Of a DNA stretch of 24,485 bases, positions 1 through 7,349 are shown in pieces; position 1 is the first letter of the stretch, and every line of letters starts with the position of its first letter. The notes under the pieces were generated by a model. The model saw only the letters and a list, made by a program, of their open reading frames with translations, did no database searches and was not told the DNA's origin. The stretch spans positions 1 through 24,485 of the IMG/VR virus record IMGVR_UViG_3300050821_005767. One strand, given 5' to 3'. The position numbers were made by a program, and so were the translations under genes. The stretch comes from a virus.

Positions 1-147
1 AACGCGACAATCTCCGACGTGTGGGGCAACGCGACAATCTCCGACGTGCGGGGCAACGCGACAATCTCCGGCGTGCGGGGCAACGCGACAATCTCCGACG
101 TGTGGGGCAACGCGACAATCTCCGGCGTGCGGGGCAACGCGACAATC
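1..147. repeat. 27-bp tandem repeat, 5.4 copies, running off the left edge
   Basis: Copies begin at 1, 28, 55, 82, 109 and 136 (the last is only 12 bases). The unit starts AACGCGACAATCTCCG and ends GGGGC. Copies differ at only two positions, a CGA/CGG change and a GTG/GCG change. Because 27 is a multiple of three, the plus strand reads as an open nonapeptide repeat GQRDNLRR(A/V). One variable base is synonymous in that frame and the other gives A/V. All three minus-strand frames are also open, so an open frame alone does not prove translation. The array continues beyond the window, so copy number is unknown. Confidence 0.95.
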
Positions 148-170
148 GAAAACGACAACCGCAAAACCAA

Positions 171-293
171 ATGAAAAAACTCCATTGCCACCGCTGTCTC
201 CATGAATGGTTTCAGCGGCACGTCCAAAAACCCAAAATCTGCCCGCGCTGCAAAAGCGTGAAGTGGAATCAACCGAGAAAGGAAAAGAAGTGA
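171..293 (+). CDS. Small zinc-ribbon protein (40 aa), possibly fused to the upstream repeat
   Basis: The 40-residue product has two knuckles, CHRC (residues 6-9) and CPRC (25-28), separated by 15 residues. It ends in a basic tail with KSVKWNQPRK. Small treble-clef/zinc-ribbon proteins with a C-P-x-C-K-S-x-x-W-N-x-P-R-K ending are common in environmental bacterial and phage genomes; none has a role I can assign. The ATG at 171 has no clear Shine-Dalgarno sequence. The same frame is open upstream through the 27-bp repeats to the window edge, with a GTG at 21, so the true protein may be longer and carry GQRDNLRRA repeats. It converges on the minus-strand head-tail genes, leaving 50 bp between the stop codons. 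That gap holds only a weak GGCC-TTAAAT-GGCC hairpin. Confidence 0.5.
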   Translation: MKKLHCHRCLHEWFQRHVQKPKICPRCKSVKWNQPRKEKK

Positions 294-343
294 ACATCAC
301 CAGCCCGTCACCGGCCTTAAATGGCCTGGCGGCGGTGGGTGGA

Positions 344-1123
344 TTATGATGCCGTCTTGTTAAATTCCCGTTCCATTTCTGCACCAGCCTTTGACCAGTA
401 ATAATTCATGGCCTTTAGTCCTTCATTGTCCACGGCCCGTTGCAATGGTTCGGTGCCATATTTCAGCAGCGCCTCGTTGAAGCTCGCCGCATTCTTACCA
501 TCGTAGCCGATGTTGTTTTCGATGGTGCAGGCCGTGTTGAGTTGGCCCGCAACCGCCGGCTTGGCATCGCCAAACTTTGAAAAGTTGCTTTGACCGCCGG
601 TGGGCATAACTAATGATTGACGGTATTTGTTCACGGAGAACGGTCGTAACAAATCAATCGGTTCCAACCAACCCGCTTGCAGGAAATGCGGCGAACTGTG
701 GCGCGAGGCAATCATGCGGTGAACCGCCGCCGCCGCCGCAATTCTTCCAGCCTCACGTGAAACGCCTTTGAACGGTGACGACATGGCGTAGCGGCTATTA
801 GTGCGCTGGTTGTAAATGGACGATGGATTGGCGCGGGCCTGAACTATCAGGACGGCCAGCGGCACATCTCCATTGGTCGCGCCCCCCGAAAATGTCTTTT
901 TGTTTTTCAACGGTTTGCAGCGTTTGCCGATGACCGGCGTTGCGATGACATCCAATTCCGTGTCAATCCGAGACACCGGCACAAAAGGGGTGTTATTCTT
1001 CGCAGCAATCGCCACCTCAAGCGCAACCGTATTGCACATCTGCGCGGGTGTCCGTTTTGAAAACTCCAACGCCTTCGCAATGGCCGCATTCAGTCCGCTG
1101 CTGTCAATGGTGACGCTAATCAT
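344..1123 (-). CDS. Putative tail-completion / minor tail protein (gpZ- or gp10-like)
   Basis: 259 aa. The N-terminus (MISVTIDSSGLNAAIAKALE, then a segment with SKRTPAQM and an alanine-rich helix) resembles the start of lambda gpZ and HK97 gp10-type tail-completion proteins, which begin with a short beta strand, D-x-S-G-L and a long helix. The middle is basic and alanine-rich (residues ~118-145, with SREAGRIAAAAAVHRMIASR). No catalytic motif is seen. The start overlaps the stop of the upstream head-tail gene in an ATGA, indicating translational coupling. Its place after the capsid and joining-protein genes fits the lambda/HK97 order. It is the last structural gene inside the window. The assignment rests mainly on position and N-terminal character, so the exact family is uncertain. 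Confidence 0.5.
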   Translation of the reverse strand: MISVTIDSSGLNAAIAKALEFSKRTPAQMCNTVALEVAIAAKNNTPFVPVSRIDTELDVIATPVIGKRCKPLKNKKTFSGGATNGDVPLAVLIVQARANPSSIYNQRTNSRYAMSSPFKGVSREAGRIAAAAAVHRMIASRHSSPHFLQAGWLEPIDLLRPFSVNKYRQSLVMPTGGQSNFSKFGDAKPAVAGQLNTACTIENNIGYDGKNAASFNEALLKYGTEPLQRAVDNEGLKAMNYYWSKAGAEMEREFNKTAS

Positions 1124-1470
1124 GCGCTCTGATTCAACGACACCGCTTCAATCGCCAGAATCGTCGCCCCGGCCAAAATATGCACATTGTTGATGCGGTA
1201 GGCCGTGCCGAGATAGGTCATTTGCTCGTTTAGCAGGGCATCGCGCACCCCGGGCGGCGAAAGATTGAGCGCGGAGAATTGCGCCACGAGCAGCGTAAAG
1301 CCGAGGTCATACATCTGGCTGAAACCGCCGTCGCGCAACGGCTGGTTGAACATCGCGCTGCCGGGTATCACTTGGAAGTCCGCGCCCAGGACATTAACCG
1401 TAGGGCAATCCGCGCCCATTTCGGCCTGTAACGCGCCGATGTCCGCCGCCTGTATCGCGTAGGGATTCAT
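1120..1470 (-). CDS. Putative head-tail joining protein (FII-like by size and position)
   Basis: 116 aa from the ATG at 1470. The sequence has an N-terminal helix (NPYAIQAADIGALQAEMG), then a beta-rich body (NVLGADFQVIPGS, MYDLGFTLLVAQFSAL, AYRINNVHILAGATILAIEAV). The pattern of a short barrel entered after a low-complexity loop, with Y-R-I-x-x-V near the end, is typical of small head-tail joining proteins such as lambda FII (117 aa). An in-frame ATG at 1515 would add 15 residues, but those lie inside a terminator hairpin and have no ribosome-binding site. The chosen ATG follows directly after the U-tract of that hairpin, with only a weak GGCGG upstream. It overlaps the next gene by ATGA. Confidence 0.5.
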   Translation of the reverse strand: MNPYAIQAADIGALQAEMGADCPTVNVLGADFQVIPGSAMFNQPLRDGGFSQMYDLGFTLLVAQFSALNLSPPGVRDALLNEQMTYLGTAYRINNVHILAGATILAIEAVSLNQSA

Positions 1471-1512
1471 AAATAAAAACCGCCAGCAGCACAACCCAGA
1501 GGCCGCTGGCGG
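1471..1512 (-). terminator. Rho-independent terminator abutting the start of the next gene
   Basis: Read on the minus strand, CCGCCAGC (1512-1505) pairs perfectly with GCTGGCGG (1487-1480) across a 17-nt loop and is followed by TTTTTATTT. It lies 29 bp after the stop of the 1542-1928 gene and ends exactly at the ATG of the next gene. It would separate highly expressed capsid transcripts from the joining and tail genes, allowing only read-through expression of the latter. Confidence 0.8.
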
Positions 1513-1541
1513 CATGAGGGCCGCATGGTGTTGGATAAGAC

Positions 1542-1928
1542 TTACTTGGCGTCCGCCGCTTTGGAGAAAAACTTGGTCAGTGTGGCGACGAGGTTGGAAT
1601 TGTCCCCGTCTTTCTCGGCCTCAATACGCTGGGCCTTGTCGCGGGCGGCGTCTTTCACGTCCTGCTCAACGCGGGGAACCACCTTGGGGTCAGCCGCGTC
1701 ACCGATGCAACCGGCATAACGCAGTTGCGCTACCAGCTGCTTCTCAGGGTCATTGCCGAGTTGCAATTCCGATTCATCCTTGGCGGTCGGGGCCATCTCG
1801 AAAATCGCCCCCATGTGAATGTGGTTCGGATGTGGGGCGTCTTTGGTTGCGCCTTTGCAGGCGTCAATGATGGTCAACCGCTTCAACGCGGGCACACGGT
1901 AAAAATCTCTCTTGGCGATGAATTTCAT
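1542..1928 (-). CDS. Small phage head-region protein, unknown function
   Basis: 128 aa. I do not recognise a named family. It starts MKFIAKRDFYRVPALKRL, continues with a segment NHIHMGAIFEM and a leucine-rich stretch KQLVAQLRYAGCIGDA, and ends in a charged helix (residues ~90-125, rich in E, K, D and A). Small proteins beginning M-x-F-x-A-x-x-D-F-Y-R and carrying a L-V-A-Q-L-x-x-A-G-x-I-x-D segment are often found just after the major capsid gene in siphophages, where they are annotated as hypothetical head proteins. The ATG lies 4 bp beyond the stop of the upstream gene. A strong terminator follows it, so it ends the capsid transcript. Confidence 0.7.
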   Translation of the reverse strand: MKFIAKRDFYRVPALKRLTIIDACKGATKDAPHPNHIHMGAIFEMAPTAKDESELQLGNDPEKQLVAQLRYAGCIGDAADPKVVPRVEQDVKDAARDKAQRIEAEKDGDNSNLVATLTKFFSKAADAK

Positions 1929-1932
1929 GATT

Positions 1933-2520
1933 TTATTGCTGTTGTTTGCGGCCGGTAAAGATGGCGGCGACTGAGTTGGTTGACGTGCCCGCAAAAGTCC
2001 AGACCGCCTGCAAATATCGCTGCGCGTCAGTCGGCACAAAGCCAATCTCCGCAGCCCCGGTGTTAATCGTAATCGAACCGCTGTTGGTGAATGGCGCGGG
2101 ATTAAGATAGGTCGTGACAAACCCGGAACTGGCCGCCGATGGAGTTGTGACCGTCCCGGCGAACAAATAAACATTGGTCGCCAGCGGCGTGGCCGTGCCG
2201 TAGTAATTGTTGGTGGTGATGATGCTGTTTGAAACCGCCAGCGCGTAGCTGGACAGGGCTGACCAGTTCGTCCGGTCGGGAGAGGTCATAATCTGCACCG
2301 TGACGGCATTGGTGGTGTTGTTCGTTGTGCAGATGAAATCAATCTTGGCCACGCCCTCGAAACCGTGAATATCAATCACGGAATTTGAATCCGTCGCCGT
2401 CAATTTCGATGGATAGGTAAGGACGATAGTGCGCGGCGCGGCGAAGTAATCAAACTGCGCGTTGGCCGAGGCGCACAAGCCGAAAGCGGCCAACAAACCA
2501 AAAAGGATTTTGTTTTTCAT
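1933..2520 (-). CDS. Putative capsid decoration-type protein with an N-terminal signal peptide
   Basis: 195 aa, encoded 8 bp after the capsid polyprotein. Residues 1-21 form a classical Sec signal: MKNK, a hydrophobic core ILFGLLAAFGLCA and an A-N-A cleavage site before QFDYF. The rest is strand-rich and high in Thr, Ser and Asn. It contains a VQIMTSPDRTNWSAL segment and, near the C-terminus, IGFVPTDAQRYLQAVWTF. Beta-sandwich proteins with a V-x-x-Q-x-S-x-D-x-x-x-W segment and a late A-x-R-Y-L-x-A-V strand commonly sit next to the capsid gene and are taken as decoration or head-associated proteins. That role is inferred from position and pattern. A cleavable export signal on such a protein is unusual. 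Confidence 0.65.
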   Translation of the reverse strand: MKNKILFGLLAAFGLCASANAQFDYFAAPRTIVLTYPSKLTATDSNSVIDIHGFEGVAKIDFICTTNNTTNAVTVQIMTSPDRTNWSALSSYALAVSNSIITTNNYYGTATPLATNVYLFAGTVTTPSAASSGFVTTYLNPAPFTNSGSITINTGAAEIGFVPTDAQRYLQAVWTFAGTSTNSVAAIFTGRKQQQ

Positions 2521-2528
2521 ATTATTGC

Positions 2529-4658
2529 TTACTGGTTTCCAGCGTCCGTCGAGATTGCGAACGCCTGCGGGTGACGCACAGCGTAATCAATCCAAGTGTT
2601 CATCGTCACCAACCATTCCGCGTTCCCGGCCTTGGTGTAGGGGTCAACCACCACGTCAAACCCGCCAAAAATGCCGTGAATGAAATTGTCAAACACACCC
2701 GCCATCACAAGGTTGAGCGGAATCTGCTGGCTGTCCACGGCCTGACAGCCGTTTAGAATGCCATCCTCATCACCCATCGAATTGGCGTCCTCGTGCCACA
2801 GCGCATTCTGCTCGCCGCTGGCAACCACCGTCGCGCCGGTCAAGGCAACCGCCGTGCTCTTGAGCTTGCCCTTGACGGTGGAGGTGGAGGTGTAGGCCAG
2901 TTTGCCCATGACATTCTGCTGGCGAATCAAGGTTTGAAAAAGGACGATGTTCGCGTAAGTGGCCGAACCGCCGAACGTCACCGCACCAATGCCAGGCGTG
3001 TTGAGGATGCCGAGCGGTTCACTGGCCGCACCCTGACCGTTGATGCCAAGCTCGTCATGCTTCAAGGCCATGACCTTCATCATGTCATCACGAATCAAAG
3101 CCTCAATGTCTGGGCTGGCTTGAAAAACAAGCTGCTTGGAATACGGCACCTGAACCGAAACACGATGCGGCGTCATGGCGACCTGGCCAAGTGTTTCCTG
3201 AGAGGCTGTCACCGCCGCAATTTCTGCTAGGCTATAAGCGGTGGAAGGTGCTTCCAGGCGGGGGATGATGACATTGCCAGTCAAGCCACCCATTGTGCGA
3301 ACGCCTAGCCGGGGCAGCACCATTTTGTTGCGGAGCAAATCAATCACTGGCAAAAGCCAGTAAGTCGGCACCGTTGCGCCGCCCGCGCCAAAAACGGTTG
3401 CCTGCATGTCCCGGCCAAATCGATTCTGCAAGGCGCGAAACTCAGACCGTGCCTGCTGGCGAGTGACATTGGCCCGGCCAACGGGCGCATAAGGCGGAAT
3501 CACAAAACCTTGCGGCGCAAAGCCCATGCCACCATCAGCCTTGCGGCAGGCGTCACCAAAGGTCTTGATGACCTGCCCCTCAAGTTCCTTTTCATCAGGC
3601 AGTCCTCGTCCCCCTTTTTCGCGGGATTCAATCGCCTGCCGGATGCAGCGAACCACGGAAAACTCAGCCATTTCATCGGCGGGAACGAGGTTGCGAACGT
3701 CAACCGTTTCCGGCTCGGCGTTGAGGACATGTTCCATGCAACGGGAATTGAAAGCCTGGGCGGCGTCACCTTTTTCGATGGCTTCATTGGCGAACTTGCG
3801 GATTTCTTCCGCCGCCTTGCCGCTGTTCTTTTTGCCATGCTTTTCAATGAATTTGTCGGCGGCGATGGAAATTTCCTTGGAGCGTGCGCGTTCCGCTGTG
3901 GCGGTCAGTTCGCGCTCATTGGCCCGCACTTTGGTTTCGTCAACAATAATTGGTTCAGGCATAAGTTTTTGGCGCAACGCGCTTTTTTCCGATTCTGTCA
4001 ATTTCTCCAAGTCAACCCCTTTGCTGCGGGCCGATTCAAAATAACCATCACCCCGGCATTCCGCACACCGGCCATTGCCGCCGCATTCAGGACAATCCTT
4101 GTCACCTTCGCCGTCATCGCCAACGCACGCGCAATCGCCGCTGCCGTCGCATTCAGCGCATTGACGCTTCTTGCTGCGATTGATGCCGACAGAATGGTCT
4201 GCCGGTTCTCCCGTTAACAATGACACCTCGAAAGGTTGCCATGAAAATCTTCGGGTTGGTATTCCTTCTGGCCCCATTTCTGAGCTTAACTCGGAAAGGA
4301 GATTGTAACCAACACTGACGGGAATGCTTGACGTTTTAGAGCGAACTTCACTCCTCCAAGACTTGCTATGAATCTTGATTGTAGCGCGAGTTTTTTTGTC
4401 GGAATCCACCTTGGCCGAACCCTTCTCAACTTCTCCAATTTCTCTGGTATCGTCGTGATTTTCCAAAACGACACCCTCCTTATTCAAGAGTCCAAGATTC
4501 GCATCGCCCGGATTGTGAGACAAAACCTCAAAAAACTTACCCCGTTTATCTTTCCTCAAAACCGGCTCCTCAGACGCAAAAGACAGGCGAGCGATGCCCG
4601 CCTCTAAATCGGTGGATGAACTCTCAAGCAGCGCGGTTCTGAAATAGCTTTTCGGCAT
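2529..4658 (-). CDS. HK97-fold prohead protease / scaffold / major capsid polyprotein
   Basis: 709 aa. Residues ~5-162 are an S78-type prohead protease. They have the catalytic-type His in LENHDD (His68), the Ser in SVGY (Ser115), and the conserved ending FSWQPFEVSLLTGEPADHSV before GINRS. Residues 167-205 are a Cys-rich insert with three C-x-x-C pairs and G-x-G turns, like a DnaJ zinc finger. Residues ~215-375 are charged and helical, consistent with a scaffold (delta) domain. Residues ~400-709 match the HK97 gp5 fold: GGATVPTYWLLPVIDLLR, IPRLEAP, the LGQVAMTPHRVSVQVPYSKQ strand region, and ASEPLGILNTPG. The protease is expected to excise itself and the scaffold after prohead assembly. Protease-capsid fusions are known in siphophages; the zinc-like insert is the odd part. 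The ATG at 4658 has no clear ribosome-binding site. Confidence 0.92.
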   Translation of the reverse strand: MPKSYFRTALLESSSTDLEAGIARLSFASEEPVLRKDKRGKFFEVLSHNPGDANLGLLNKEGVVLENHDDTREIGEVEKGSAKVDSDKKTRATIKIHSKSWRSEVRSKTSSIPVSVGYNLLSELSSEMGPEGIPTRRFSWQPFEVSLLTGEPADHSVGINRSKKRQCAECDGSGDCACVGDDGEGDKDCPECGGNGRCAECRGDGYFESARSKGVDLEKLTESEKSALRQKLMPEPIIVDETKVRANERELTATAERARSKEISIAADKFIEKHGKKNSGKAAEEIRKFANEAIEKGDAAQAFNSRCMEHVLNAEPETVDVRNLVPADEMAEFSVVRCIRQAIESREKGGRGLPDEKELEGQVIKTFGDACRKADGGMGFAPQGFVIPPYAPVGRANVTRQQARSEFRALQNRFGRDMQATVFGAGGATVPTYWLLPVIDLLRNKMVLPRLGVRTMGGLTGNVIIPRLEAPSTAYSLAEIAAVTASQETLGQVAMTPHRVSVQVPYSKQLVFQASPDIEALIRDDMMKVMALKHDELGINGQGAASEPLGILNTPGIGAVTFGGSATYANIVLFQTLIRQQNVMGKLAYTSTSTVKGKLKSTAVALTGATVVASGEQNALWHEDANSMGDEDGILNGCQAVDSQQIPLNLVMAGVFDNFIHGIFGGFDVVVDPYTKAGNAEWLVTMNTWIDYAVRHPQAFAISTDAGNQ

Positions 4659-4734
4659 TCAACAATATTATTACAGTCAATCGCTACCCAAAATCCACTT
4701 GCCAGAATCTGCGCATTTGTGTAAATATTTTACC

Positions 4735-4823
4735 GTGAACGCAGTGACTCTAATTTCCAGTCCAACCCGCCGGATTTCCGGCAACCTCCGTGCTTGCGGA
4801 ATGCGTTCACAGGGTTGGACTGG
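4735..4823. other. Crossing inverted repeats upstream of the HNH gene (possible pseudoknot)
   Basis: Two perfect inverted repeats interleave. GTGAACGCA (4735-4743) pairs with TGCGTTCAC (4802-4810). CCAGTCCAACCC (4757-4768) pairs with GGGTTGGACTGG (4812-4823). Since the order is A-B-A'-B', they form either alternative stems or a pseudoknot. A further hairpin GCCGGA-TT-TCCGGC (4769-4782) and a short TCCG...CGGA stem (4787-4800) lie inside. The structure ends 12 bp before the ATG of the HNH endonuclease. I cannot match it to a known ribozyme, intron core or riboswitch. Confidence 0.75.
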
Positions 4824-4835
4824 TTTTGGAGCCAA

Positions 4836-5498
4836 ATGAGCAAAGAATATTATCGAAAGAACAAGGCTGTTTTGCTTAAAAAACAGAAGGAGTATTATGA
4901 GAGAAATAAGGACTGGATTCTCGATAAACAGCGTCAATATTCCAAACAAAGGTATCTTGAGAATCGTGAAAGTATTTTGCAACGAACTAAAAAAGCAAAT
5001 GCCAAACGAAGGCTATTGAATCCAGAGTTAGTGAGGGATAAACAAAGACAATGGAGGGCTAAAAATAAGGAAAGATGCCGTGGGTATTACTACAATAACA
5101 AACCAAAAATTAGAGAGCAGGCCACTCGCTCTTGGATTAAAAGGTCTGCAAACAATCCAAAATTAAGACTCATTAAAAATCTCAGGAACCGCCTTCGTAA
5201 AGCCGTTGAAAGATACAAAACAATCAAATCCAAAAGCACGATGGATTTAATCGGATGCACCGCCTTAGAACTCAGAAAACACATTGAGGGAAAATTCAAA
5301 ACTGGAATGTCTTGGGATAATTATGGGCAGTGGCACATTGACCACATTATCCCTATTGCAGCTTTTGATATTCGCTGCCCGTTCCAGCAAAAAGAGGCGT
5401 TCAATTATAAAAATCTTCAACCTCTTTGGGGTCTGGATAATATCTCCAAAGGAGATAAACTCACCAAATCATTTCAGCCTAGTTTTTCTTTCATTTGA
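4836..5498 (+). CDS. Free-standing HNH homing-type endonuclease
   Basis: 220 aa. The C-terminal nuclease domain has WHIDHIIPIAAFD (HIDH at residues 167-170) and NYKNLQPLWGLDNISKGDK (NLQPLW at 193-198), the metal-binding and catalytic His/Asn layout of HNH endonucleases. The N-terminal ~70 residues are repeats of Y-x-x-N-x-x-x-x-L-x-x-K-Q-x-x-Y, a very basic DNA-binding region often seen in this HNH family. The ATG at 4836 has GGAG four bases upstream. A TTG at 4794 would add 14 residues and is less likely. The gene is A+T-rich compared with its neighbours and lies antisense between the portal and capsid genes, which are otherwise adjacent in related phages. This suggests a mobile homing endonuclease insertion that cuts uninserted relatives. 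Confidence 0.88.
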   Translation: MSKEYYRKNKAVLLKKQKEYYERNKDWILDKQRQYSKQRYLENRESILQRTKKANAKRRLLNPELVRDKQRQWRAKNKERCRGYYYNNKPKIREQATRSWIKRSANNPKLRLIKNLRNRLRKAVERYKTIKSKSTMDLIGCTALELRKHIEGKFKTGMSWDNYGQWHIDHIIPIAAFDIRCPFQQKEAFNYKNLQPLWGLDNISKGDKLTKSFQPSFSFI

Positions 5499-5558
5499 CA
5501 GTCTCACCCGCTGTCCAGATTGAAAACGCCGGTCACAATCAGCCGTGGCCTTTTCTTC

Positions 5559-7349
5559 TTAACGCGCATGGCCGTTTTTTTCATTGCCAAGACCGAGCAA
5601 TAAATCTCTCAATTCGTAAAGCGACTGATTGCCGTTGCCATTCCGCTTCGGCGGCGGCATGTCATCATCGGTTGCGGGTTGAGTCTGGCCGGGCTCCCCC
5701 TTCGGCAGAGCGGGCCGCGTAACCTCAACCGTCAAATCAATGCCGTGGCCCTTCGCCATTTCGCGCTCGTTGGCAATCTCCACAATGACATCCTCGTAAG
5801 TGCCGCCGTTCTCACTTTCGCGGCGCACCTCAGTGTGTGATTTGAGATTGGCTTCCATCAATTCAATGTCCGCCTGCGCGTCTTGCACGGGGTTGACGTA
5901 GGGCCAGGTCTTGGCGACGAATGACGCCGCGTCTTGAAATTCTTCAAGGCGCGATATGGGCAGGTCAAGTGCCCCGCTCAAAATGGCCGATTCAAGCCAT
6001 TCATTGAAATGCAACCGGGCAAACGCTTGAATGAAATGATTCTGGCGCACTTTGAAATTGTCCCGCTGCGGTTGCTCGGCAAAGCGGGCCGTCGAGAATG
6101 AATACTTTTCGTAATCACTGGACACCGCCCCAAAAGACATGCCAACGCCGGTTGCCACCAAAAGCAAACTGTCCCGGTTGAAACCTTCCGCTGATTCAAC
6201 CGGAAATTTCGGGTCAACCAATTGCGCTTTTTGACCAAGCTGCAAAATCTCACCCGTCGCCGGTTGCAACGTCTTGAATTTATCGCGTCCGCCGCCCTGC
6301 AAATCGCCGGGAGCGGGCGCATTAACGCCGTTGCCGGTGACGCCAAATTCCACGCCTCCGTCGCGTAGATTGGCATACGTGACCGGGTCGCCCGCATAGG
6401 GAATCCCAGTGGGATATTCCTGCGTGATGAAAAACGGTTTGGTGCAAGACCAAAGCGCGGCGGTGACATGCGCGATGTTGAACTGGCGGGCGCGGTGCAA
6501 CGTCTGGATGGTTGAATCCATTTCCGGCAAGCCCAAATCCTGCTCGGCGCGGTCGCGTAAATTATTGAAAAAAATAATCTCATCGGCGGGCACGCGCTCA
6601 CGGTAGGTATTCGGAATGTTCCCGTTATACATGAACAGGTCTCCGGGATGACGGGTCAGAATCCAGTAGGCAACCGGAGCATTATATTTGTCCAGTTCAA
6701 CTGAGAACCGGATTTGATTGCCTTGCGGCGAACGGCCCATGTAATTCTGGTCAAGCCGGTCACACTCAATCAATTCAATCGCAAACCGATATTTGTTGTT
6801 TGGAAAGTTGCGGTGCAACCGGATTAAAATGCGGCCATCGCGGAAACTGGACGCCTCCACGCAATGATACATCTCCATCCTGCCCATGTTGCGCCGGACG
6901 GTGCAATTTTCCTGCAACCCGGCCTTTTCCCACGCATCCTTAATCAGCCGGTTGGTTTTGGTTTCCAGCGTGAACTTCTTGCCATCGGCAGACCAACTGC
7001 CAACCTGCATCTCCAACCGGAACGGGTCAGGGCCGCACACATTGTTTTTATCGGTGCGGAGGATGCCTTTGCCGGTGGGAAAGTCTTTTACCAGCGTGCG
7101 CGAACGATAGCGCATCATGGCTTCGCTGCCCAAAATCTCCGCGTTCGCGCTGCCAACCGTCAAAGGAAAATCAGCGTTGAGATTGTTGGTCATAGCCGCG
7201 TCATAGGCGCGGGCCATTTTTTTATTGTGCGATGCCGATTCACACAACGCCTCACCATGCCACGGCTGGACGCGTGGCGATTGAATCTGTGCGCCCAAAT
7301 TATTTGCGCCATTATTCGCGCTGCGGGCCAGTTCAAAGGAAATCTTCAT
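5559..7349 (-). CDS. Portal protein, lambda family
   Basis: 596 aa. The portal forms the dodecameric DNA-entry ring at one capsid vertex. The N-terminal third is typical of the lambda gpB-like portal family. It has an AYDAA segment, a RYRSRTLVKDFPTGKGILR stretch (repeated R-x-R, then helix), and NNVCGPDPFRLEMQVG. It continues with WEKAG, EMYHCVEASSFRDGRILIRL and YWILTRHPGD, followed by VPADEIIFFNNLRDRAEQDLGLPEM, which matches the P-x-x-x-I-x-H-x-F...R-x-x-Q-x-x-G-x-P element of portals. The C-terminus is charged (residues ~540-596) and proline-rich. No ClpP-type protease is fused. The start overlaps the upstream stop in ATGA. The downstream neighbour in relatives would be the protease-capsid gene, here separated by the HNH insertion. 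Confidence 0.88.
   Translation of the reverse strand: MKISFELARSANNGANNLGAQIQSPRVQPWHGEALCESASHNKKMARAYDAAMTNNLNADFPLTVGSANAEILGSEAMMRYRSRTLVKDFPTGKGILRTDKNNVCGPDPFRLEMQVGSWSADGKKFTLETKTNRLIKDAWEKAGLQENCTVRRNMGRMEMYHCVEASSFRDGRILIRLHRNFPNNKYRFAIELIECDRLDQNYMGRSPQGNQIRFSVELDKYNAPVAYWILTRHPGDLFMYNGNIPNTYRERVPADEIIFFNNLRDRAEQDLGLPEMDSTIQTLHRARQFNIAHVTAALWSCTKPFFITQEYPTGIPYAGDPVTYANLRDGGVEFGVTGNGVNAPAPGDLQGGGRDKFKTLQPATGEILQLGQKAQLVDPKFPVESAEGFNRDSLLLVATGVGMSFGAVSSDYEKYSFSTARFAEQPQRDNFKVRQNHFIQAFARLHFNEWLESAILSGALDLPISRLEEFQDAASFVAKTWPYVNPVQDAQADIELMEANLKSHTEVRRESENGGTYEDVIVEIANEREMAKGHGIDLTVEVTRPALPKGEPGQTQPATDDDMPPPKRNGNGNQSLYELRDLLLGLGNEKNGHAR

Noticed and set aside
1-147. CRISPR array or diversity-generating retroelement repeat
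   Set aside because: Units are head-to-tail with no spacers, and no cas or reverse transcriptase gene is present.
313-326. GGCC-TTAAAT-GGCC between the convergent genes as a bidirectional terminator
   Set aside because: The stem is only 4 bp and no T-run follows on either strand.
873-1193. Plus-strand open frame opposite the tail-completion and joining genes
   Set aside because: Opposite frame of well-coupled minus-strand genes, with no ribosome-binding site or recognisable motif.
3510-4217. Long plus-strand frame (235 codons) opposite the capsid polyprotein
   Set aside because: Antisense shadow of a G+C-rich gene with clear protease and capsid motifs; its translation is Phe/Ala-rich without a family match.
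4735-4823. HDV-like ribozyme or group I intron core
   Set aside because: The helix order partly fits HDV, but P1 would be 12 bp and there is no P4 or catalytic-C region. No group I P/Q/R/S elements are visible, and both flanking genes are intact, so nothing is spliced.
4836-5498. IscB/TnpB-type RNA-guided nuclease
   Set aside because: Only an HNH domain is present, with no RuvC segments or bridge helix.
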